This document shows positions 49,801-62,943 of a stretch of 64,000 nt of DNA, one piece after another; within the stretch, counting starts at the first letter, position 1; every line of letters starts with the position of its first letter. Both the position numbers and the translations under genes were made by a program. The notes beneath the pieces were generated by a model that saw only the letters and a list, made by a program, of their open reading frames with translations, was not told the DNA's origin and did not search any database. This stretch comes from Siphonodentalium dalli (lineage: Eukaryota > Mollusca > Scaphopoda > Gadilida > Siphonodentaliidae): contig CP136061.1 of NCBI GenBank assembly GCA_032622095.1, positions 169,391,107-169,455,106 of the forward strand, given 5' to 3'.

Positions 49801-51934
49801 CATCGAATGACACCAAACACGTGACGATCGGTTGAAGGAATTTAAATTGATAGTGCATTTTCTGTAAACTTGAACAAAAGGAAGGGGCCACAATTTCTAC
49901 ATTTTTCAACCGATTCATAAAATTCACTCATAACGACACTCAGTACATTTCATAGATACTTCACAACCATTTTTGTTCAAATCGGAGACAAAAACAAATT
50001 GACAAATTTTGCCCCTCCCCTAGCCCGGAAATATTTGAGCGGACCCTTGTCAAAATTTCCTGGTTTCGTCTTCTGTCTATGTTTAAGACGCTCACATAGA
50101 CCAAATCCAGTTGTTGCGCTTCGTCTAGGAGAAGATCTGGGCACAAGCACTTTCTATACATGGACTTTATTAGTACATTTTTCGATGTGTTATAACTTGG
50201 TCATTTCTCAACCGATTTACAAAATTCTTTCACGAGTAGCATCAGTACGTCGTATAGATACCCGACAGTAAAAATGGTTGGAATCGGTGACAAGAAAAAA
50301 ATTGACAAATTTTGCACCCCTCCCCAGGTCAACAAATTGTTTTCGGACCTTGGTGAAAATTTCCCTGATTCTTACCCTTTCGTTAGTTAACACGATTACG
50401 AGAACCGAATTCAGCTGTTTGGCTTCGTATAAAAGAAGATCTGGGCACAAACTTTTTTCATTTTTTTTGTTTAAGGGCCATAACTCTGGAAATCAAGTTG
50501 GGACACAAACCTAAATGTTTCGATTCCATGTAACTTGGCAAGGTGCATATACCTACCAAATTCCAATGTTCTACCTTTTAAACTGTCTGAGATATAAGAG
50601 TTACAAAATATATTAAGAACTATAAATAATGAAAAATAAAAATAAAAATATGAATAACAATATACTTCCATATTAAAATATGGAAGTATAATAAGGGAAT
50701 CGCGCGGAATTGATTGGAATGTCGATAGTATGATTTATTGACATTTCTGTGTTCAGTTGGAACGTTCTGGTGTGACCCCCACACATGCATCGAAATTTGG
50801 TGACGCGGATAGAAAAGTCGCCATATATCTGCCAATTTTCGAGATATCGAGCTAATTATTGCGTCATTGTGTTCGTACTTGATTCCCCTTTAAAAGTTAG
50901 CGGGGTTCTGGTGAGGTATTGTGGCGTCATTCTACTATGTAGGCCAATATGTATGTTGTTAAGTATATACTTTTCGAATATCTCTGGCCTCCATCGACAT
51001 AATGCGGCAAGTGGGTAGTCGTTTAGAAGTACTCGAAATTCCCCATCGAATGACACCAAACACGTGACGATCGGTTGAAGGAATTTAAATTGATAGTGCA
51101 TTTTCTGTAAACTTGAACAAAAGGAAGGGGCCACAATTTCTACATTTTTCAACCGATTCATAAAATTCACTCATAACGACACTCAGTACATTTCATAGAT
51201 ACTTCACAACCATTTTTGTTCAAATCGGAGACAAAAACAAATTGACAAATTTTGCCCCTCCCCTAGCCCGGAAATATTTGAGCGGACCCTTGTCAAAATT
51301 TCCTGGTTTCGTCTTCTGTCTATGTTTAAGACGCTCACATAGACCAAATCCAGTTGTTGCGCTTCGTCTAGGAGAAGATCTGGGCACAAGCACTTTCTAT
51401 ACATGGACTTTATTAGTACATTTTTCGATGTGTTATAACTTGGTCATTTCTCAACCGATTTACAAAATTCTTTCACGAGTAGCATCAGTACGTCGTATAG
51501 ATACCCGACAGTAAAAATGGTTGGAATCGGTGACAAGAAAAAAATTGACAAATTTTGCACCCCTCCCCAGGTCAACAAATTGTTTTCGGACCTTGGTGAA
51601 AATTTCCCCGATTCTTACCCTTTCGTTAGTTAACACGATTACGAGAACCGAATTCAGCTGTTTGGCTTCGTATAAAAGAAGATCTGGGCACAAACTTTTT
51701 TCATTTTTTTTGTTTAAGGGCCATAACTCTGGAAATCAAGTTGGGACACAAACCTAAATGTTTCGATTCCATGTAACTTGGCAAGGTGCATATACCTACC
51801 AAATTCCAATGTTCTACCTTTTAAACTGTCTGAGATATAAGAGTTACAAAATATATTAAGAACTATAAATAATGAAAAAGAAAAATAAAAATATGAATAA
51901 CAATATACTTCCATATTAAAATATGGAAGTATAA
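40848..51934 (-). repeat. B satellite array: nine end-hairpins, ~1243-bp period
   Basis: About 30 bp of A-type sequence (TGTCCTGGTTTGGTCTTCTG...) switch at TTTAAAA (near 40880) to B sequence. Nine hairpins follow (41897, 43202, then about every 1243 bp to 51905), all with the perfect 13-bp arms. B is colinear with A but clearly diverged (e.g. GGGTTCTGGTGAGGTATTGTGG for the A equivalent, in part). Units vary at an A-rich spacer and a few single sites. The first full period is 1305 bp because of a 63-bp tandem duplication near 42472-42597. Non-coding. Confidence 0.9.
51905..51932 (-). repeat. Element 5 5'-terminal hairpin
   Basis: Arms ATACTTCCATATT / AATATGGAAGTAT. Sequence immediately outside is C-type (AATGAAAAATAATCG), proving the array ends here. 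Confidence 0.75.
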
Positions 51935-54900
51935 TAATAATAATGAAAAATAATCGAAAAAGGGCCATAACTCTGTCAAAATATATTGGACCAACATCCG
52001 GATAGCATTATTTTTAGTAGACCTTAGATGCCTACATTCGCTAGAGATTTCGCGGTCCTCCTCCCATTAGTTTCTGAGTATTTCCAATTAAACAGAAAAC
52101 GGCCGCAGTAGAAAAACAATATACTTCCTTGGTTACACCATGGAAGTATAATAATAGGGCAAATCATGAGCTCAATAAATCGCAGTTAAGGGACGGAAAA
52201 TATGAATTAGGATGATTATATCTTTCCCTTAACATGTGTGGGTTGATCTCAAGTGTTTGGGAGTGACCCCACCCCTGCCTCGAAATTGGGTGACGGGATT
52301 GGGAAATAGTCAAACCCGGCCCAAAATGCGAATTTTGAGAGCCCGTAACTCCGTTATTTTCCAATGGATTTAAAAATTGTTTTGAGTATTGTGATCAGCT
52401 ACTTACATTGATTATTTGTTATAAATTTTGTCTGATTCAGAGACGAATAACATTTTGTTTATTGGAAAGAATACGGGCCCACATTCAAAGTTTGAGGGCC
52501 CAAATCTCCGCCATTTTTTAACGGATTTACAATCTGTTTTCAGTTTTATGATCAACGTGTATGGTATATGTTATATATCAAGTTTCATATGATTCGGAGA
52601 CGAAATAAATTTTGGTACCCCGGACCACCCCTCCCCTGACCCACAACACTGAACCGACACTGGCAAAATTTGGCTCATCGCGTGCTCTCTTCAGACCGCA
52701 CGCATTGGCGTATCAGTTGACATCCAAAGTTTGACATCTTCGGAGGAGATGTGATCACAAGCATATGGGGCCAAATTTGCATTGTTTGAAGGCCCACAAC
52801 TCTGACATTTTTCAATGGATTTTCGAAATTCTTTCAGTTTCTAGATCGGTTGGCGGTATGGATGTTATATTCCAAGTTTCATCCGATTCGGAGAAGAATA
52901 CAAAATTGGTACCCCGGACCACCCCTCCCCTGACCCACAACACTGAACCGACACTGGCAAAATTTGGCCCATCGCGTGCTCTCTTCAGACCGCACGCACT
53001 GGGATATCAGACGACATCCAAAGTTCGACATCTTCGGAGGAGATAGGGTCACAAGCACATGGGACCGACACTTGCAAACTTTGAGGGCCCGTAACTCTTG
53101 CATTTCTTCTCGGATTACAAAAATCCTTTCCGGTATGGGTTTGTTTTCGTTCAGGGAATCTACATACTTAAATAGATGAATGTCAATAATAAAAAAAAAT
53201 TGCGAAAATATTGCCCCCACCCCAGTGTAAAAATATATGTCCAACCCTGTCAAATTTTCTTCCTCGGACTAAGCTGACAACGGTCAACACGACTACAAAA
53301 ACCAAATACAGTTATCTGGAATGATACGGGAGGACAACAGAGTACAATAAAATAGAGGTTTGCCAACTATGGGCGGTAACTCTTCAGGGAAAGGGCGGAC
53401 CCAAGTTTTTATGCCCGTGGGCAGTAGTGCATATCGAGATGTGCATACGGTCTAATTTTCGATGCTCTGCTTCTTATAATTTCCGAGATAATAAAATGAC
53501 ATTTTTTCAAATAAAGGGAGATAACTCCTCGGGGAAAACGCGGACAATATTCGTTATGCGACGATGGCATACAACTCTTTGATCCCAAGATACGTACCAA
53601 GTTTTAGTGTGCTACTCCTGGTACTTTTCGAGTAATAAGGGTTGCAAAAGTGTCCAGTATAATAATAATAATAATAATAATAATGAAAAATAATCGAAAA
53701 AGGGCCATAACTCTGTCAAAATATATTGGACCAACATCCGGATAGCATTATTTTTAGTAGACCTTAGATGCCTACATTCGCTAGAGATTTCGCGGTCCTC
53801 CTCCCATTAGTTTCTGAGTATTTCCAATTAAACAGAAAACGGCCGCAGTAGAAAAACAATATACTTCCTTGGTTACACCATGGAAGTATAATAATAGGGC
53901 AAATCATGAGCTCAATAAATCGCAGTTAAGGGACGGAAAATATGAATTAGGATGATTATATCTTTCCCTTAACATGTGTGGGTTGATCTCAAGTGTTTGG
54001 GAGTGACCCCACCCCTGCCTCGAAATTGGGTGACGGGATTGGGAAATAGTCAAACCCGGCCCAAAATGCGAATTTTGAGAGCCCGTAACTCCGTTATTTT
54101 CCAATGGATTTAAAAATTGTTTTGAGTATTGTGATCAGCTACTTACATTGATTATTTGTTATAAATTTTGTCTGATTCAGAGACGAATAACATTTTGTTT
54201 ATTGGAAAGAATACGGGCCCACATTCAAAGTTTGAGGGCCCAAATCTCCGCCATTTTTTAACGGATTTACAATCTGTTTTCAGTTTTATGATCAACGTGT
54301 ATGGTATATGTTATATATCAAGTTTCATATGATTCGGAGACGAAATAAATTTTGGTACCCCGGACCACCCCTCCCCTGACCCACAACACTGAACCGACAC
54401 TGGCAAAATTTGGCTCATCGCGTGCTCTCTTCAGACCGCACGCATTGGCGTATCAGTTGACATCCAAAGTTTGACATCTTCGGAGGAGATGTGATCACAA
54501 GCATATGGGGCCAAATTTGCATTGTTTGAAGGCCCACAACTCTGACATTTTTCAATGGATTTTCGAAATTCTTTCAGTTTCTAGATCGGTTGGCGGTATG
54601 GATGTTATATTCCAAGTTTCATCCGATTCGGAGAAGAATACAAAATTGGTACCCCGGACCACCCCTCCCCTGACCCACAACACTGAACCGACACTGGCAA
54701 AATTTGGCCCATCGCGTGCTCTCTTCAGACCGCACGCACTGGGATATCAGACGACATCCAAAGTTCGACATCTTCGGAGGAGATAGGGTCACAAGCACAT
54801 GGGACCGACACTTGCAAACTTTGAGGGCCCGTAACTCTTGCATTTCTTCTCGGATTACAAAAATCCTTTCCGGTATGGGTTTGTTTTCGTTCAGGGAATC

Positions 54901-55414
54901 TACATACTTAAATAGATGAATGTCAATAATAAAAAAAAATTGCGAAAATATTGCCCCCACCCCAGTGTAAAAATATATGTCCAACCCTGTCAAATTTTCT
55001 TCCTCGGACTAAGCTGACAACGGTCAACACGACTACAAAAACCAAATACAGTTATCTGGAATGATACGGGAGGACAACAGAGTACAATAAAATAGAGGTT
55101 TGCCAACTATGGGCGGTAACTCTTCAGGGAAAGGGCGGATCCAAGTTTTTATGCCCGTGGGCAGTAGTGCATATCGAGATGTGCATACGGTCTAATTTTC
55201 GATGCTCTGCTTCTTATAATTTCCGAGATAATAAAATGACATTTTTTCAAATAAAGGGAGATAACTCCTCGGGGAAAACGCGGACAATATTCGTTATGCG
55301 ACGATGGCATACAACTCTTTGATCCCAAGATACGTACCAAGTTTTAGTGTGCTACTCCTGGTACTTTTCGAGTAATAAGGGTTGCAAAAGTGTCCAGTAT
55401 AATAATAATAATAA
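51935..55414 (-). repeat. C3: C-array segment of element 4, 1740-bp period
   Basis: Two units with 1740-bp spacing (hairpins at 52121-52149 and 53861-53889). I see one substitution between them: C at 53400 versus T at 55140. Each unit holds AAGGGCCATAACTCTG, GAGAGCCCGTAACTCC, GAGGGCCCGTAACTC, GGGCGGTAACTC and GGGAGATAACTCC. Two ~295-bp subrepeats (TGGCAAAATTTGGC(T/C)CATCG at 52661 and 52956) make it longer than the 1448-bp C1 unit. The uninterrupted unit junction with (AAT)8 is near 53661; the segment ends in (AAT)4AA where element 6 inserted. Confidence 0.9.
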
Positions 55415-58400
55415 CTAGAATTTTTAAACTTCCTATTGGAAGTTTGATACTTCCATATAATTATCATATATATTCCAATCCAAATCCCCTCTCAATCATT
55501 ACCTTTCCCATAACCCAAATCTTAATCATAACCATACCTATCGGCAACCCGTACCATGTCCCAATACTAAATGTTTCTATAAGCATAACCATGCTCTAGC
55601 CGTAACCATAACCACAATAATTCTAACTATATCTATAACTTTAAAAAGTCATGGAATATAAGTAGTGGCTCACCTTTTCGATCGTAATTTTGTTTATCTC
55701 GATTAATCCGTTCCACAACTATTGAAGTATTTATTTAGTTACAACCATGCATATTTCAGACCTTATATTATGATACATGAACATCATAAACACATCAGTT
55801 CGCAGAAATAAAAGATTAAGAATGAGGTTACTTTTGAAATTATATTTCTCGTAAAAAGTTACCCCTAGTAGACCCTTTGGTATCATCTAGATGGTCTCCT
55901 GTAATTTTTGTAGAAGACAGACACAGGCAGACAGACAGAAATTCGCAAATATACAGTAATGCCCTATGTAATCGACCCCTTAAACACAGCTGAATTATGG
56001 GTAACTTTTCGGGATTCAGGAGAGCTTTCTGATGAATGTCAGCAGGCTATATTTCCCACTAAATCCTGAAATATTACCCATAATTCTGCTATGTTTAAGG
56101 AGTCGATTACTTAGGGCATACTGTAGATATAGATGTAAGCATGTAATTAAATTATTCATGAATTCCAAATTAAATCACACGACGTCAGATGCACCTATCC
56201 CATGACAATCCACGTGACAATTCACCGTGTGTTCCAATTTTAGTTTGTCATGATCCAACCGGTTGGGCACCAATAGCAGGTCAGACCGACAAACAAATGA
56301 ACACACACACAGTTCGGTTTTATTAGTATACATACCCACATGTGTACAATATATATATTTAATTGGCAACGGGAATAAAGAGCACGCACGGGTTCCACAT
56401 GCACGCATGTGTCTATCTCTTGTGCCTATATGCCAAATTAAAGACTTGAGATGTTAAAAATTATAACTGCAATTGAATGTTATATTCTCTTGAAAGATAC
56501 GGATAGTTATAGTCTGTCCAACACTAAAGTGCGAAGTTTTGATTCAATGCCGATCTGTAATTTGCCATGTGTTGGTTTATCAGTTTGTCGGGTCAGTGAT
56601 TTCAACGGCCAGTAATATCAGTGACGGTTATTTCTACGTGCAGCGGGTATATTTATCTATGAAATAATTATGCGCGAATGGCAATCACACACACAACTGA
56701 TAACACATGTCTTGATTACGTCTTATTATAAAATTAGGAACATACTAAAACGAGCCCAATTAACCAGAATGGGACAAAGGCGAATCTGTTTTATTTGAAG
56801 GTCTATCATGCTCGGGAACGTTCTAGAAAGATCACTGAAATGTCACTGTATATGTGTATCAGGAATCAAGCATTAAATATAATTCAGAAACATATCAATA
56901 TAGCATATAAAGGTAATGCTGCCAAGACACGTTATGTCATTACAAACGTTTATACCGATTGTACTGACTGTCCAAAATCGCGAACCTTTCCACAGCTTGT
57001 ATGAATTTTGTATACATTTTGGGTTTAAAGTGACTTAGTCGGATAGGTGCGTAACACACTGTGCCATTAGAAGTAGGCAGCCATGCAGCCAATCATATGT
57101 TAAAGAGCGCGGATTTGGGACAACTGCATTGTGTGAGAACGTAACATGATTCGCGTACATCTATATGCATTTCAGTATGTTGCTTTCCGGAGTAACGGTA
57201 CCTTTTCTGTGCACATAAATAGCACCAACTGAACATACGCATTCTCACCAGCAAAATGATAAATAGCCGATGTGTTGAAACGGTAGTATACCATAAACAA
57301 ATATAGCATGTCGAGCTTGTAAAATAGACGGATATTCTTGGGAATATACGGATATGAATGCGCGTATTTTACTATTTAATATGTTATAGCGAGTCTTCAC
57401 AGTCATGCATAAGTTCATAATACCAAGTTAACAATCGTTATTCACACACAAACATTCGTGTATATGTCGTTCAATGTAATTATGCTATATTGAACTACCA
57501 CCCATTTCGCAACAGCGAAATAGCGTATGGTTTGATGACATTAAGCTCTCTTTGCTCGCTTGCCTATATCGCGATGTTCCCAACAGTTTATGGTGTTTTA
57601 TTCTAACAAATAGATTGTCATGATATGGTAGCATTCTGGGAATGATATATACATGGCAGCTTATACCTACACATTCCATATACAATTCGCTTAATTTTCG
57701 TGTGATTCACATTCTTGAATACACGCAAGTGATGAATTAGTCGGCGCTTTAAGGCATTTTATGTATATTTTCCGATTAGCGGACGAATGTACGACGTCGA
57801 CGTTGTCGCATATTCGTAAGTTATAAGACTTTACATTACGTCTCGTCCAATTAATGCGAAATATGCAATCGGCGGTCTTAACAGTTGGACAATAAAGTCA
57901 TATATTTTCACTCGTGACACATACAGATAATAAAGAGACAGTTTTTAAATGGTCAGATCTGAATTCAACAAAATTATGCACTATGTCAGATGGTGAACCA
58001 ATACCAAACCGCAAAGTGTCACGTTCCGAAATTATGATACCAAAATTAGCGACTAAGGGGTGGCAAGGTTGGGGCGTCGGACGGGATACGCTGACTCCCA
58101 TTCATTCAATTTGAATATATCATATATTAAAATGGTTTACGGGCGCGTGAACGGATAGAAAATAGTTTCAATTAAATTGAGAACTGCAAGCGAAAGTCCG
58201 CGCATAAGACGGATTGTGCTTTATGAAAACGTGGTCCATGCTGAGAAGTGTTATAACAATATACGACGGACACCACAGTTCTGTTAATTCTCAAATGTCA
58301 AAGTCGAGAATTATTTTTGTAAAAAATGGGGGTTTTAAAAAAAGTGAAAACAAAACGAACTACTATTCTAAAACTAATGAATTTCGACCGTTTTTGGTCT

Positions 58401-58591
58401 CAATATATGTCATTTTTAGCCGCATCATGATAAAACTGCAGAATCACGGCTGATTGACAAGACAGACAGCCGACATTGTTTTGAGTGATTAACCGTTAGC
58501 CAACATAACAATTAACGCATTGCGCCGAACAGGAATGGATGTTGAAATATATCGCCAGTGGTCATTGATGCAATTTTTGAAATCATTTTTT
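55415..58591 (-). mobile_element. L4 head of element 6 (most diverged L copy)
   Basis: Colinear with L1-L3 but with many substitutions and small indels. It has the empty CAGGG site (GTATACC once, 57290-57296). The array starts at TTGGTCTTCTGTCTATG (58592) after a rearranged junction (GAAATCATTTTTT) not found in other L copies. Confidence 0.8.
55954..56123. mobile_element. Tc1/mariner-type MITE in L4
   Basis: Fourth copy of the 170-bp element at the same position, slightly diverged, so the MITE is older than the L1-L4 split. Confidence 0.8.
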
Positions 58592-61500
58592 TTGGTCTTC
58601 TGTCTATGTTTAAGACGCTCACATAGAGCAAATCCAGCTGTTGCGCTTCGTCTAGGAGAAGATCGGGACACAAGCACTTTCTACACATGGACTTTATTAG
58701 TACATTTTTCGATGTGTTATAACTTGGTCATTTCTCACCCGATTTACAACATTCTTTCACGAGTAGCATCAGTACATCGTATAGATACCCGACAGTAAAA
58801 ATGGTTGGAATCGGTGACAAGAAAAAATTGACAAATGTTGCACCCCTCCCCGGGTCAACAAATTGTTTTCGGACCTTGGTAAATATTTCCCCGATTCGTG
58901 GCCTTTCGTTAGTTAACACGATTACGAGAACCGAATTCAGCTGCTTGACTTCTTACAGGAGAAAATCTGCGCACAAACTTTTTCCAAATTTTTTGTTTAA
59001 GGGCCATAACTCTGGTAAACAAGTTAGGACACAAACCTAAATGTTTCATTACCACGCATCTTGGCATGGTGCATATACCTACCAAATTTCAATGCTTTAT
59101 CTTTTAAACTTTCTGAGATATAAGGGTTTTAAAATATATTAAGAATAATAAATAATAATAGTGAAAAATAAAAAATTGAATAACAATATACTTCCATATT
59201 AAAATATGGAAGTATAATAAGGGAATCGCGCGGAATTGATTGGAATGTCGATAGTATGGTTTATTGACATTTCTGTGTTCAGTTGGAACGTTCTGGTGTG
59301 ACCCCCACCCATGCCTCGAAATTTGAAGACGCGTGTAGAAAAGTCGCCATATATCGGCCAATTTTCGAGATATCGAGCTAATTTTTGCGGCATTGTGTTC
59401 GTATATGATGCCCCTTTAATATTTAGCCGGGTTTTGGTAAGGTTTTGTGGCGATATTTTACTATGTAGGCCAATATGTATGTTTCTGGTTCATACTTTTT
59501 TGAATATCTCCGGACTCATTCGACATAATGCAGCAAATGAATAATCGTTTAAAAGAACTAAAAATTCCCCATCGAATGATACCAAACACGTCACGATTGG
59601 TTAAAGAAATATAAATTCATAGTGCTTTCCCTGTAAACTTGAAAAAAGGAAAGGGCCACCATTTCTACATTTGTCAACCGATTCACAAAATTCACCCACG
59701 ATAATACTTAATACATCCTACAGATACTTCACAACCATTTTGGTTCAAATCGGCGACAAAAAAAAATTGACATATTTTGCCCCTCCCCTAGCCCAGAACA
59801 AAATTGAGCGGACCTTTGTCAAAATTTCCCGGTTTGGTCTTTTGTCTATGTTTAAGACGCTCACATAGAGCAAATCCAGCTGTTGCGCTTCGTCTAGGAG
59901 AAGATCGGGACACAAGCACTTTCTACACATGGACTTTATTAGTACATTTTTCGATGTGTTATAACTTGGTCATTTCTCACCCGATTTACAACATTCTTTC
60001 ACGAGTAGCATCAGTACATCGTATAGATACCCGACAGTAAAAATGGTTGGAATCGGTGACAAGAAAAAATTGACAAATGTTGCACCCCTCCCCGGGTCAA
60101 CAAATTGTTTTCGGACCTTGGTAAATATTTCCCCGATTCGTGGCCTTTCGTTAGTTAACACGATTACGAGAACCGAATTCAGCTGCTTGACTTCTTACAG
60201 GAGAAAATCTGCGCACAAACTTTTTCCAAATTTTTTGTTTAAGGGCCATAACTCTGGTAAACAAGTTAGGACACAAACCTAAATGTTTCATTACCACGCA
60301 TCTTGGCATGGTGCATATACCTACCAAATTTCAATGCTTTATCTTTTAAACTTTCTGAGATATAAGGGTTTTAAAATATATTAAGAATAATAAATAATAA
60401 TAGTGAAAAATAAAAAATTGAATAACAATATACTTCCATATTAAAATATGGAAGTATAATAAGGGAATCGCGCGGAATTGATTGGAATGTCGATAGTATG
60501 GTTTATTGACATTTCTGTGTTCAGTTGGAACGTTCTGGTGTGACCCCCACCCATGCCTCGAAATTTGAAGACGCGTGTAGAAAAGTCGCCATATATCGGC
60601 CAATTTTCGAGATATCGAGCTAATTTTTGCGGCATTGTGTTCGTATATGATGCCCCTTTAATATTTAGCCGGGTTTTGGTAAGGTTTTGTGGCGATATTT
60701 TACTATGTAGGCCAATATGTATGTTTCTGGTTCATACTTTTTTGAATATCTCCGGACTCATTCGACATAATGCAGCAAATGAATAATCGTTTAAAAGAAC
60801 TAAAAATTCCCCATCGAATGATACCAAACACGTCACGATTGGTTAAAGAAATATAAATTCATAGTGCTTTCCCTGTAAACTTGAAAAAAGGAAAGGGCCA
60901 CCATTTCTACATTTGTCAACCGATTCACAAAATTCACCCACGATAATACTTAATACATCCTACAGATACTTCACAACCATTTTGGTTCAAATCGGCGACA
61001 AAAAAAAATTGACATATTTTGCCCCTCCCCTAGCCCAGAACAAAATTGAGCGGACCTTTGTCAAAATTTCCCGGTTTGGTCTTTTGTCTATGTTTAAGAC
61101 GCTCACATAGAGCAAATCCAGCTGTTGCGCTTCGTCTAGGAGAAGATCGGGACACAAGCACTTTCTACACATGGACTTTATTAGTACATTTTTCGATGTG
61201 TTATAACTTGGTCATTTCTCACCCGATTTACAACATTCTTTCACGAGTAGCATCAGTACATCGTATAGATACCCGACAGTAAAAATGGTTGGAATCGGTG
61301 ACAAGAAAAAATTGACAAATGTTGCACCCCTCCCCGGGTCAACAAATTGTTTTCGGACCTTGGTAAATATTTCCCCGATTCGTGGCCTTTCGTTAGTTAA
61401 CACGATTACGAGAACCGAATTCAGCTGCTTGACTTCTTACAGGAGAAAATCTGCGCACAAACTTTTTCCAAATTTTTTGTTTAAGGGCCATAACTCTGGT

Positions 61501-62943
61501 AAACAAGTTAGGACACAAACCTAAATGTTTCATTACCACGCATCTTGGCATGGTGCATATACCTACCAAATTTCAATGCTTTATCTTTTAAACTTTCTGA
61601 GATATAAGGGTTTTAAAATATATTAAGAATAATAAATAATAATAGTGAAAAATAAAAAATTGAATAACAATATACTTCCATATTAAAATATGGAAGTATA
61701 ATAAGGGAATCGCGCGGAATTGATTGGAATGTCGATAGTATGGTTTATTGACATTTCTGTGTTCAGTTGGAACGTTCTGGTGTGACCCCCACCCATGCCT
61801 CGAAATTTGAAGACGCGTGTAGAAAAGTCGCCATATATCGGCCAATTTTCGAGATATCGAGCTAATTTTTGCGGCATTGTGTTCGTATATGATGCCCCTT
61901 TAATATTTAGCCGGGTTTTGGTAAGGTTTTGTGGCGATATTTTACTATGTAGGCCAATATGTATGTTTCTGGTTCATACTTTTTTGAATATCTCCGGACT
62001 CATTCGACATAATGCAGCAAATGAATAATCGTTTAAAAGAACTAAAAATTCCCCATCGAATGATACCAAACACGTCACGATTGGTTAAAGAAATATAAAT
62101 TCATAGTGCTTTCCCTGTAAACTTGAAAAAAGGAAAGGGCCACCATTTCTACATTTGTCAACCGATTCACAAAATTCACCCACGATAATACTTAATACAT
62201 CCTACAGATACTTCACAACCATTTTGGTTCAAATCGGCGACAAAAAAAAATTGACATATTTTGCCCCTCCCCTAGCCCAGAACAAAATTGAGCGGACCTT
62301 TGTCAAAATTTCCCGGTTTGGTCTTTTGTCTATGTTTAAGACGCTCACATAGAGCAAATCCAGCTGTTGCGCTTCGTCTAGGAGAAGATCGGGACACAAG
62401 CACTTTCTACACATGGACTTTATTAGTACATTTTTCGATGTGTTATAACTTGGTCATTTCTCACCCGATTTACAACATTCTTTCACGAGTAGCATCAGTA
62501 CATCGTATAGATACCCGACAGTAAAAATGGTTGGAATCGGTGACAAGAAAAAATTGACAAATGTTGCACCCCTCCCCGGGTCAACAAATTGTTTTCGGAC
62601 CTTGGTAAATATTTCCCCGATTCGTGGCCTTTCGTTAGTTAACACGATTACGAGAACCGAATTCAGCTGCTTGACTTCTTACAGGAGAAAATCTGCGCAC
62701 AAACTTTTTCCAAATTTTTTGTTTAAGGGCCATAACTCTGGTAAACAAGTTAGGACACAAACCTAAATGTTTCATTACCACGCATCTTGGCATGGTGCAT
62801 ATACCTACCAAATTTCAATGCTTTATCTTTTAAACTTTCTGAGATATAAGGGTTTTAAAATATATTAAGAATAATAAATAATAATAGTGAAAAATAAAAA
62901 ATTGAATAACAATATACTTCCATATTAAAATATGGAAGTATAA
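58592..62943 (-). repeat. A3 array of element 6 (partial + three full 1242-bp units)
   Basis: Hairpins at 59188, 60430, 61672 and 62914, exactly 1242 bp apart. I see no differences between the full units. A3 is closer to A1/A2 than to B (shares GCTGCTTGACTTCTTACAGG) but has its own variants (GTGGCCTTTCG, GAAGACGCGTG). Non-coding. Confidence 0.9.
62914..62941 (-). repeat. Element 6 5'-terminal hairpin
   Basis: Perfect 13-bp arms, same as element 5. C-type sequence (AATAATGAAAAATAATCG) resumes immediately outside. Confidence 0.75.

Larger units (their letters stand above)
37132..51934 (-). mobile_element. Element 5: complete L3+B Helitron-like element, 14803 bp
   Basis: CTAG 37132-37135, hairpin 37143-37162 and 12-mer 37164-37175 at the left; terminal hairpin 51905-51932 at the right. 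The left flank holds (AAT)4AA after AGTAT and the right flank T(AAT)3G. Together they make (AAT)8, the count found at the uninterrupted C-C junction near 53661. The L3 head is nearly identical to L1 and L2. The array is the diverged B type. No coding sequence. Confidence 0.85.
55415..62943 (-). mobile_element. Element 6: complete L4+A3 Helitron-like element, 7529 bp
   Basis: CTAG 55415-55418, hairpin 55426-55445, 12-mer 55447-55458; terminal hairpin 62914-62941. Flanks (AAT)4AA and T(AAT)3G again sum to (AAT)8, exactly as for element 5. The L4 head is the most diverged of the four, lacks the CAGGG insertion and has one rather than two copies of ACCGATTGTACTGACTGTCC. No coding sequence. Confidence 0.85.

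Noticed and set aside
10793-62943. Centromeric satellite or rDNA spacer array
   Set aside because: The arrays are bounded by transposon ends and interrupted by heads. No rRNA-like sequence is seen, and nothing specific points to a centromere.
37132-62943. Elements 5 and 6 as one insertion duplicated together with a C unit
   Set aside because: Their heads differ (CAGGG insertion, many substitutions) and their arrays are B and A3. A simple duplication would make them near-identical, although later replacement by recombination cannot be excluded.
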